From an uncultured Fretibacterium sp. (GTDB lineage: Bacteria; Synergistota; Synergistia; Synergistales; Aminobacteriaceae), in contig NZ_CAUUWA010000071.1 of NCBI RefSeq assembly GCF_963548695.1, forward strand, positions 1 through 11,385: a stretch of 11,385 nucleotides of DNA. The letters run 5' to 3'. A model generated the notes under the pieces. That model was given only the letters and a program-made list of their open reading frames with translations. It was not told the DNA's origin and made no database searches. Of this stretch, positions 1 to 5,086 are shown piece after piece; positions within the stretch are counted from its first letter, which is position 1; every line of letters starts with the position of its first letter. The position numbers were made by a program, and so were the translations under genes.

Positions 1-2
1 AG

Positions 3-338
3 GAAAAGACGATTGTCGACCCCGTGGTGATCCTGACCAGAAGGACGCCTACGCCGACACCCACGCCTACGCCCACTCCTACACCGACGCCCACACCGAC
101 GCCTACTCCTACACCGACGCCTACTCCTACGCCGACGCCCACTCCGACGCCGACACCCACGCCTACTCCTACGCCGACACCCACGCCGACGCCCACTCCT
201 ACACCGACTCCGACACCGACGCCCACTCCGACGCCGAATCCATCGGGTTCCTCCGAGGGCGGCAGCGGATGCAACGCGGGTTATGGTGGGCTTGTCCTGG
301 TGCTTGCGGCAGCGTTTCTGCTGAAGAGAAAGGCATAG
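3..338 (+). CDS. Surface protein C-terminus with Thr-Pro stalk and Synerg-CTERM sorting signal (5' end outside window)
   Basis: The frame is open from the window edge (EKTIVDPVVILTRR...), so a GTG at 24 is probably internal and the gene begins upstream. What remains is three parts: about 14 residues of unknown domain, 32 consecutive Thr-Pro dipeptides, and a C-terminal signal. The signal reads SSEGGSGCNAGYGG, then a hydrophobic helix (LVLVLAAAFLL), then KRKA. This tripartite form (SGCNAG motif, one membrane helix, basic tail) matches the Synerg-CTERM domain known from Synergistota, thought to be a sorting and anchoring signal like PEP-CTERM. Inference: an exported protein whose ligand-binding or enzymatic part lies outside the window, held away from the envelope by a rigid, possibly O-glycosylated Thr-Pro stalk. 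The function of the missing part cannot be judged. Confidence 0.85.
   Translation, partial: EKTIVDPVVILTRRTPTPTPTPTPTPTPTPTPTPTPTPTPTPTPTPTPTPTPTPTPTPTPTPTPTPTPTPTPTPTPTPNPSGSSEGGSGCNAGYGGLVLVLAAAFLLKRKA
45..236 (+). repeat. Thr-Pro coding repeat, 32 dipeptides
   Basis: 192 bases encode 32 uninterrupted TP units. Third positions vary freely (ACG/ACA/ACT/ACC with CCT/CCG/CCC), so the DNA is a degenerate 6-base repeat rather than an exact one. The peptide is conserved more strictly than the DNA, which suggests selection on the stalk. Length variation through recombination is plausible. Confidence 0.95.
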
Positions 339-428
339 TGTAGTATCAGCGGCCATCCCGTTGGGACGACGCGGGGTTCCGCCAATTGTCACCCCGGCTC
401 GGCCGGGTCCTTCAGAAACCTACAAAAG

Positions 429-462
429 AGCTCTCCGTCCTGGACGGAGAGCTTTAATTTTT
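429..462. terminator. Rho-independent terminator, probably working in both directions
   Basis: An inverted repeat with arms 429-440 (AGCTCTCCGTCC) and 442-453 is followed on the plus strand by TTTAATTTTT. On the minus strand the hairpin is followed by CTTTTG, a short U-run. It closes the surface-protein gene and probably also the minus-strand TtcA-like gene, whose stop codon lies in the T-tract at 461-463. A smaller stem (CCCGGC 393-398 with GCCGGG 402-407, loop TCG) lies just upstream. Confidence 0.85.
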
Positions 463-1264
463 AAGGTGCATCCACCGCAGTCCAGCGGTCGGCATCCGAC
501 AGATTCTCCATGGCGTTGACGACGTTCGCGAACAGGTCTGGAACATCGCGGCGCAGGGCCTCCAGAAGGTCCTTCACGCGCTGGCGCTCCGTACCGCCCG
601 CGAAGGGACAGACCGTCTCCAGGACCGGAAGCCCCAGCCGCTTCACCTCGTCGATGATCGCCGCCTCGGGAGAGGCGATCAGGGGCCGGATGACCGTGAC
701 GTTCGACCTCGTCATGTGGGCCGTCGGCTGGAAACTGCGTGCCCGTCCGGCCCGGAGAAGGTTCAGGAAGAAGGTCTCCACCGCATCGTCCAGACTGTGT
801 CCCAGCGCCAGCCGATTGAAGCCGTTATCGTGCGCCCAGGTGCTCAGCAGACCGCGCCGCATGTTGGCGCAGAAGCTGCACGGCGAGCGCTCGGCGCGGC
901 TCTCGATGATCTCCATGATGGGATGCTCGAGGGCCGTGTAGGGCACATTCCGCGCGGTGCAGTATTCCCGCAGGTGCGAGACGTCCATCCTCGTCAGAGC
1001 GACGGTGCAGGCGGCCAGGTCGAAACGCACGGGGCTGCGGCGTCGGAGGTCGGACAACGCGTGCAGCAGCAGCAGGCTGTCCTTTCCGCCCGAGAGCCCC
1101 ACGACGATCCGGTCCCCATCCGCAATCATGCGATAGCGCCCAAGGACCCGGCCGATCCGGCGCCGGAGGGCGCGGCAGAGCGGTTCGTCCCAGAGCTTCC
1201 GTATGCCGCTCATCGTTTGAGGAACAGGGCAGCAAGCAGTGTGACGAACAATCGATTCCCTCAA
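461..1264 (-). CDS. TtcA-family tRNA 2-thiocytidine biosynthesis protein (PP-loop ATPase)
   Basis: A 267-residue adenine-nucleotide alpha-hydrolase of the TtcA/TilS superfamily. The PP-loop SGGKDS at residues 58-63 binds ATP and adenylates the target base. CSFC (Cys129, Cys132) and Cys219 (CPFAGGTER) match the three cysteines that hold the catalytic 4Fe-4S cluster in E. coli TtcA, which thiolates cytidine 32 of some tRNAs. RRGLL after the CxxC, the GHSLDDAVETFFLNLL stretch and IRPL are also typical. The TTG start at 1264 is preferred because AAGGAG sits 8 bases upstream; ATG at 1213 (250 aa) has no visible ribosome site, and the longer open frame upstream runs into toxin-antitoxin debris. The family assignment is firm. 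The exact substrate is inferred, since members of this sub-group outside Proteobacteria are little characterised. Confidence 0.88.
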   Translation of the reverse strand: MRESIVRHTACCPVPQTMSGIRKLWDEPLCRALRRRIGRVLGRYRMIADGDRIVVGLSGGKDSLLLLHALSDLRRRSPVRFDLAACTVALTRMDVSHLREYCTARNVPYTALEHPIMEIIESRAERSPCSFCANMRRGLLSTWAHDNGFNRLALGHSLDDAVETFFLNLLRAGRARSFQPTAHMTRSNVTVIRPLIASPEAAIIDEVKRLGLPVLETVCPFAGGTERQRVKDLLEALRRDVPDLFANVVNAMENLSDADRWTAVDAP

Positions 1265-1272
1265 AATTGAAA

Positions 1273-1278
1273 CTCCTT
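1273..1278 (-). promoter_or_regulatory. Ribosome binding site that favours a TTG start for the TtcA-like gene
   Basis: On the minus strand AAGGAG lies 8 bases before TTG at 1264. The two in-frame ATG codons (1294 and 1213) lack such a site. Confidence 0.6.
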
Positions 1279-1341
1279 TTTTCCCATTGGACATCTGGGA
1301 CTGTCTACGGTTTTCTTTTCGGGTGAGACCAGGGATTTGGC

Positions 1342-1443
1342 TCAGGTTCGGTGTTCCACAAAAAGGGTGGGTCCCGGATACCTCTTCAAGACCTCGTCGC
1401 CTGTCACGAGAGGAATGCCTTCGCACTTGGCCTGGAGCCAAAG
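1342..1443 (-). pseudogene. PIN-domain toxin remnant (C-terminal ~33 residues only)
   Basis: The minus-strand frame ending at the TGA of 1342-1344 reads LWLQAKCEGIPLVTGDEVLK followed by RYPGPTLFVEHRT. This resembles the last part of VapC-type PIN toxins, where a helix containing AQA is followed by IPLVT.D...... YP and a final strand. The catalytic N-terminal acidic residues and any start codon are missing. The fragment begins where the antitoxin remnant ends, as if an internal deletion joined the two genes. The call rests on motif recognition by eye; the fragment is too short to be active. Confidence 0.55.
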
Positions 1444-1650
1444 AGGTCTTGTGTTTCCGCCCTGCCCATCGTGTCGAAATCGTCAGGTACCTGGATCATG
1501 CCCTTGAGGAAGCCGATTCTCCTTACAGGAGCAGGGACATAAGAGCTGACCGTAACCACAGACTTTCCTCCTTCCTCGATGATGAAGGAAATGCCGTTTG
1601 CTGATCGCGCAGGAAGCTGATGGAAATTTTTCTTCCTCCCGAATGCTCAT
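1438..1650 (-). pseudogene. Phd/YefM-type antitoxin, frameshifted remnant
   Basis: ATG at 1650 starts MSIRE. After a shift near 1635 (about two bases lost) the neighbouring frame continues KKNFHQLPARSANGISFIIE, then GGKSVVTVSSYVPAPVRR and IGFLKGMIQVPDDFDTMGR. This is the layout of prevent-host-death family antitoxins: an N-terminal IREAKKNF helix, a central strand pair with GKxVV, and a C-terminal toxin-binding tail of the type IGFLKG.I.VPDDFD.MG. The frame runs on to a TGA at 1404-1406 without a proper C-terminus and abuts the PIN fragment. The locus is therefore a decayed type II toxin-antitoxin pair lying between the Spx-like and TtcA-like genes. No single complete reading frame survives. 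Confidence 0.68.
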
Positions 1651-1706
1651 CTGCCCATCATGTGGGGGATACGGGCCCCAGTGCGCCGGGCTTATGGCTG
1701 CGGCTT

Positions 1707-2099
1707 TTAGATGCGGCGGGCACCGGCAGCCGTCATATAGGAGTTTTCCTGGAGCAGGACCTCCGCCCAAGCCGTCTCGCGGAACCCGATCAGTACGACC
1801 TCCTCCGTTACCAGCAGGGGGCGTTTCACGAGCATTCCATCGGATGCCAGCAGTTCCAGGGCCTCCTCCTCGTCCATCCCCGGCAGCTTGTCCTTGAGCC
1901 CCAGAGCGCGGTAGTTCATGCCGCTCGTGTTGAAAAAGCGCTTCAGGGGCAGGGCGCTTCGCTTTTGCCATTCCTTCAGCTCCGGGACCGTCGGGGGCTC
2001 CCGGACGATGTCCCGGAACGTATAGCTTAAATTTTTCGCATCCAGCCATTCCCTGGCCTTTCGGCAGGTTCCGCACCTGGGGTACCCCAGAAACAGCAT
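1707..2099 (-). CDS. Spx/ArsC-like thioredoxin-fold protein (arsenate reductase family)
   Basis: 130 residues with the ArsC/Spx/YffB fold. The N-terminal strand MLFLGYP leads into a redox CxxC (Cys9-Gly-Thr-Cys12), then RKAREWLD, the FRDIVREPPT segment, and a late Arg-Pro (R93-P94 in VKRPLLVTEEVVLIGFRE) that corresponds to the conserved RP of the family. Length is near the usual 115-130. ATG at 2099 has an excellent AAGGAGG upstream. Spx proteins bind the RNA polymerase alpha subunit and sense thiol stress, whereas ArsC and YffB relatives act as reductases or have unknown substrates. The CxxC favours a Spx/YffB-like role over classical ArsC, but the two cannot be separated by eye. It is transcribed divergently from the arginase-like gene. 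Confidence 0.85.
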   Translation of the reverse strand: MLFLGYPRCGTCRKAREWLDAKNLSYTFRDIVREPPTVPELKEWQKRSALPLKRFFNTSGMNYRALGLKDKLPGMDEEEALELLASDGMLVKRPLLVTEEVVLIGFRETAWAEVLLQENSYMTAAGARRI

Positions 2100-2130
2100 G
2101 ATCGTTCCTCCTTCGTCCCTGGAATGAGGG

Positions 2131-2136
2131 TATAAT
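2131..2136 (+). promoter_or_regulatory. Probable -10 box of the arginase-like gene
   Basis: A perfect TATAAT lies 50 bases before the GTG at 2186. No good -35 box is found at 16-18 bases, so activation may be needed. A 6-base inverted repeat (CGGTTC 2146-2151, GAACCG 2165-2170) falls in the predicted 5' leader just before the ribosome site AAGGGAGG (2171-2178). Confidence 0.5.
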
Positions 2137-2160
2137 ACAAAAAAACGGTTCGGAAGACAA
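2132..2160 (-). promoter_or_regulatory. Promoter of the Spx-like gene, overlapping the divergent promoter
   Basis: On the minus strand TTGTCT (2155-2160), a 17-base spacer and TATTAT (2132-2137) form a sigma-70-type promoter. Its -10 box overlaps the plus-strand TATAAT at 2131-2136 base for base, so the two genes probably compete for polymerase. Confidence 0.5.
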
Positions 2161-2185
2161 ATGGGAACCGAAGGGAGGCAGACGG

Positions 2186-3040
2186 GTGAGGACGATACGG
2201 TTGCTCTATCCTGATTTTGTAAGCGGAGGTCTGGAGACGTATTATTTCGGGGCCCTCCTGCTTCAGCATATCCTGCCGCAGAACGGGAATCAGGCGCTCT
2301 ATAAGGTCAACATCGCTCCTCCGGCCGGGAAGAAGTATGAGGTAACCGACGGCATCTATGCAAAGGAAGAGGTGAGGGCCGGCATTGAAGACGCGATGCA
2401 TATCCTTGAGCGCGTAAGGCCCGATAAAGTCGTTACGATCGGCGGAAACTGCATCGTGTCTCAGGCGCCGTTCGACTACTTGCACGGCCTTTATGAAAGC
2501 CTTGGAATCGTATGGATCGATGCCCATCCGGATGTCTCGACGGTAAGGGACGGTTATCCGAATGCCCATGCCTACGTGCTGGGCTCTCTGATGGGGGAGG
2601 AGGGCACCTCGCTCACGGACTTGATGAAGAACAAAAAGTTTGAGGCCCATGAGATACTCTATGTCGGTCTTCAGGAGATACACGGTTATCAGGAAAAGTT
2701 TCTGAGGGAGAGAAACGTCGGTTATAAAATCCAGACGGAAGAATTTGTATCCGATGATGAGATAAAAGCTTTTACCTCCAGGTTCGACCACGTCCTGATC
2801 CATCTCGATATCGATGTGCTGGACGCGGGGCTGTTCCATTCAACCTACTTCGCGAACAGGGAGTTGGTGGGGGACGGCAGCGGCAGCGGCAAAATGACGA
2901 TGGAGAAGCTGTCCGACGTGCTGCAGTGCATTCAGGCGAGCGCCGACGTGGTTGGATTTACCGTAGCGGAGTATCTGCCGTTCGATGAACACAACCTGAG
3001 CAGGATGTTTTCAAAAATCGAAATCCTCACGGAAGGATAA
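2186..3040 (+). CDS. Arginase/ureohydrolase-superfamily protein with altered metal site
   Basis: 284 residues, close to usual arginase length. The metal-binding DAHPD (D112, H114, D116) and the DIDVLD motif (D208, D210, D213) are intact. H128 sits where the catalytic His of arginases lies, and E262 (AEYLP) matches the late conserved Glu. The first metal ligand motif, normally GGDHS, is GGNC (86-89), so the usual His is Cys89. The N-terminus MRTIRLLYPDFVSGGLETYYFG is unlike agmatinase or arginase. Similar proteins, as I recall, occur in Firmicutes as uncharacterised arginase-family members. The substrate is unknown: a ureohydrolase or amidinohydrolase acting on a guanidino compound is plausible. 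GTG at 2186 follows AAGGGAGG by 7 bases. The gene is less GC-rich than its neighbours and stands alone on the plus strand. Confidence 0.88.
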   Translation: MRTIRLLYPDFVSGGLETYYFGALLLQHILPQNGNQALYKVNIAPPAGKKYEVTDGIYAKEEVRAGIEDAMHILERVRPDKVVTIGGNCIVSQAPFDYLHGLYESLGIVWIDAHPDVSTVRDGYPNAHAYVLGSLMGEEGTSLTDLMKNKKFEAHEILYVGLQEIHGYQEKFLRERNVGYKIQTEEFVSDDEIKAFTSRFDHVLIHLDIDVLDAGLFHSTYFANRELVGDGSGSGKMTMEKLSDVLQCIQASADVVGFTVAEYLPFDEHNLSRMFSKIEILTEG

Positions 3041-3074
3041 CTTGCCGTTCGTCCGGACGGCAAGTTATCCTTCC
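3031..3074. terminator. Perfect 17-bp inverted repeat between convergent genes, containing both stop codons
   Basis: The arms are 3031-3047 and 3058-3074, separated by 10 bases, and every pair matches. The left arm holds the end of the arginase-like gene (GAAGGATAA) and the right arm holds the same bases on the opposite strand, ending the winged-helix frame. Both products therefore end in Glu-Gly. There is no U-run on either side, so termination may be hairpin-only or Rho-assisted. Confidence 0.65.
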
Positions 3075-3328
3075 GGCCGCCGAAACCGGTACTTTCCTTT
3101 TCCGCGTCCGGACACCGGCTCGATGACTCCGCACCCCGCCATTTCCTGAAGCAGCGCGGAGCTTCTCGTCGGCTTCAATCCAAGCGCGCTCTGAACATCC
3201 GCCCTGCCAAAGACGGTCCGGGAGCCGAATGCCGCCAGCAGCTTCCGAACATGAGCGGCTGTCCTGGGGGTGAACTTATCCTTGATGTTCGCTTTTCCCG
3301 TTCCAATGTTCGCTTTCTGCCCCCCCAA
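3065..3328 (-). pseudogene. Detached C-terminal winged-helix domain of the Fic gene
   Basis: This frame encodes QKANIGTGKANIKDKFTPRT, then a winged-helix fold (AAHVRKLLAAFG, RTVFGRADVQSALGLKPTRS, SALLQEMAGCGVIEPVSG, RGKGKYRF). That order (KIFGRSDI, then a helix with SA..LL, then IEPVSGxGKGKYxF) is the usual C-terminal domain of a large group of Fic proteins. It lies in the +1 frame relative to the Fic domain and overlaps it. Removing one G from the 7-G run at 3320-3326 gives a single 372-residue protein, the normal length for this Fic group. A TTG at 3328 could in theory start it alone, but no ribosome site is visible. It probably binds DNA and may autoregulate the gene. Confidence 0.75.
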
Positions 3329-4184
3329 TGTTCACTTTTTCCGGCGCTTCGAAGACTCCTCCGATGTGCAATGCCCGGTTATGAAGCGGATGGTTCTCGT
3401 CCAGCAGAAGATTGCGCAGAAAGCCCTCGAGGTATTCCGTCGTTTCATAAATGCCGTTTTTCAGGTCGTTGTAATTTGCCCTGACCAGTGAGTTCCGAAA
3501 GTACCACGCGTTCTCGGCAAAAATGTCGTTTGTTACGTCGAAGCCCAGCGTGCGGAGGTATTTGATAAAGAATACCGCTGTCGTTCTGGTATTGCCCTCG
3601 CCGAACACGTGGATCTGCCACAGTCCGGATACGAACACCGCAAGGTGGTGAATGATCTCATCCATCGAGAGATTCCGGTAGGAAAAGTTCTTCTCCTTGG
3701 AAAGATCGTAGTCCAGAGTCGCCCGCAGCTCTGCTGCGCTGCCGTAGAGCACGGTCGCCCCATCCAGCACCCATTCCTTTTTCGTGATGTTATAATCGCG
3801 GATGCGTCCCGCATGAGGATAGATGCCGGAAAACAGCTTCCGGTGAATGGAAAGATACTCGTTCGGAGTAAAGCTGAAAGCCCGCTCGGACAGGAGCGCT
3901 GCGATTCGGGCTGAAACCTTGTCGGCCTCCTCGGTGCGGTCTTCCGCATCGCGAGTGGGATTCTCCTCGTAATAAGCCTGCAAAAGCGCATTTGCCTCTT
4001 CAAAGGATATCTCGCCTTCAATATTCCGGACCGCAGTACGCACCAGATAGTCCGATGTCTTGAGCCCATCGACCGCCTGCAGGCCAATGCCCGTATGCCA
4101 GGCATACCCCTTGTCCCGCTTTGCCGGTTCGGACTCCCTGATATATTCCTTAAACGGATCTTTGTCAAATGAATCCTTGTTCAC
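3276..4184 (-). CDS. Fic-domain protein (probable AMPylase), truncated by frameshift
   Basis: 302 residues as read. The Fic motif HVFGEGNTRT (192-201) keeps the catalytic His, Phe, acidic Glu, Gly-Asn and first Arg of HxFx(D/E)GNGRxxR. The second Gly is Thr and the last Arg is replaced, as in a common Firmicutes subgroup. The flap (EWVLDGATVLYG) and the helix HHLAVFVSGLWQ fit the family. Near the N-terminus VRNIEGE (52-58) resembles the inhibitory (S/T)xxxE(G/N) helix but has Val at the Ser/Thr position. Fic enzymes transfer AMP from ATP to a protein hydroxyl. GTG at 4184 has GAGG 10 bases upstream. The last ~15 residues (AESEHWNGKSEHQG) are the product of a one-base shift; the true C-terminus is the winged-helix frame to 3065. 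The methyltransferase gene ends 42 bases upstream on the same strand, so the two may be co-transcribed. Confidence 0.88.
   Translation of the reverse strand: MNKDSFDKDPFKEYIRESEPAKRDKGYAWHTGIGLQAVDGLKTSDYLVRTAVRNIEGEISFEEANALLQAYYEENPTRDAEDRTEEADKVSARIAALLSERAFSFTPNEYLSIHRKLFSGIYPHAGRIRDYNITKKEWVLDGATVLYGSAAELRATLDYDLSKEKNFSYRNLSMDEIIHHLAVFVSGLWQIHVFGEGNTRTTAVFFIKYLRTLGFDVTNDIFAENAWYFRNSLVRANYNDLKNGIYETTEYLEGFLRNLLLDENHPLHNRALHIGGVFEAPEKVNIGGAESEHWNGKSEHQG
3284..3347 (-). repeat. Imperfect 21-base tandem repeat in the Fic linker, one unit 22 bases
   Basis: Three copies contain ATGTTC(G/A)CTTT on the plus strand, with ATGTT starting at 3285, 3306 and 3328. The steps are 21 and 22 bases. Read on the minus strand they encode a heptad ending in Asn-Ile (KVNI, KANI, KANI). 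The extra base is in the C7/G7 run at 3320-3326 and is what throws the frame. Confidence 0.8.
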
Positions 4185-4226
4185 TCCATATTACCTCGCT
4201 GCCGCCTTCTTGCCCCTGCAGGAAAC

Positions 4227-5018
4227 TCACCGCTCGTCTGACAAGACCCCGTCTTGGATATAATTTGATTTCCCCTTCACGCTTCTGGTTGCAATGTATG
4301 AGGTAATGTTGTGGTCGCGCAGGTTCCCCGAACCGTTCGTATCGTCGTACAGATGGGTCAAGGTGAATCCGGCTTCCAGCTGCCCGTTGATCTGCTCCTC
4401 CAGGGTGTGTGAAAACTGTATGCCGCCGTTGCTTTTCTGCATTTGTTCCAGGTGGCCCGGATGCTTTATCGGATTGAACGGCAGCACGTTGACAAGCATG
4501 GTCTCGTTCTCGTCGAACGCGTAATTGATGCCGATATCCAATCCCGACATCAACACGCCGCCGGCCTTCAGCACCCGATAGCATTCCCGCCAGATGGGCT
4601 TTACGTCCTCGACATAACAATTCGAGACCGGATAAAAGATCAGATCGAAAAAATCATCCTCGAACGGAAACTTCCTCGTCATATCGGCATGGATAAGCGC
4701 GATGGCATACCCCTCCCGTTCGGCCACGATCCTCTCGTTGTCCAACTGCTTCTCCGAATAGTCCAGGACCGAGCACTCCGCGCCCAAGGCCGTGAAAATC
4801 GGCATCTGTTGGCCTCCGCCGCTGGCCAGGCCCAGAACCTTTTGCTTGTTGAGCTCCCCAAACCATTCGTGCGGAACCGTCTTTACGGGCGTAAGCTTCA
4901 CGTTCCAACGGCCGCGAGCCGCTTCGAGATATTCGTCGTGGCTGACGTATTTCCCCCATTCCCACCCCTTGTCCACCCATTGATCTATGGTTTTCGCGTT
5001 TATTTCCGTATAGTTCAT
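4227..5018 (-). CDS. Class I SAM-dependent methyltransferase
   Basis: 263 residues. Motif I is VLGLASGGGQQ (61-71), motif II ends in the acidic VLDYSEKQLDNE (84-95), and the FPFEDDFFDLIFYPVSNCYVEDV segment plus RVLKAGGVL give the rest of the Rossmann methyltransferase core. The GLASGGGQQ variant and the N-terminal MNYTEINAKTIDQWVDKGWE belong to a family I recognise from Clostridia and other gut bacteria. Its substrate, probably a small molecule, is unknown. ATG at 5018 is chosen because MNY is the usual family N-terminus; ATG at 5030 would add four residues and neither has a strong ribosome site. It lies 68 bases after the rRNA methyltransferase and 42 before the Fic gene on the same strand, so transcription from either an own promoter or read-through is possible. 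The C-terminal tail SVKGKSNYIQDGVLSDER looks family-specific or degenerate. Confidence 0.87.
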   Translation of the reverse strand: MNYTEINAKTIDQWVDKGWEWGKYVSHDEYLEAARGRWNVKLTPVKTVPHEWFGELNKQKVLGLASGGGQQMPIFTALGAECSVLDYSEKQLDNERIVAEREGYAIALIHADMTRKFPFEDDFFDLIFYPVSNCYVEDVKPIWRECYRVLKAGGVLMSGLDIGINYAFDENETMLVNVLPFNPIKHPGHLEQMQKSNGGIQFSHTLEEQINGQLEAGFTLTHLYDDTNGSGNLRDHNITSYIATRSVKGKSNYIQDGVLSDER

Positions 5019-5086
5019 GATGATATCCATCTTCTTTCATTCATTTTCTTTCCGCTGACGGACTCTATCATAAAGATATGGAGTTG

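Noticed and set aside
45..236. CRISPR or noncoding satellite repeat
   Set aside because: It is a continuous coding tract of Thr-Pro with silent variation and a proper downstream C-terminal signal.
1265..1441. N-terminal extension of the TtcA-like protein through the open frame upstream
   Set aside because: This frame overlaps the PIN remnant in another frame, has no homology to the family N-terminus, and a better ribosome site sits at 1273-1278.
3031..3074. Phage attachment site or IS end
   Set aside because: No integrase or transposase is nearby and no direct repeat flanks it; its position between two convergent stop codons fits a terminator.
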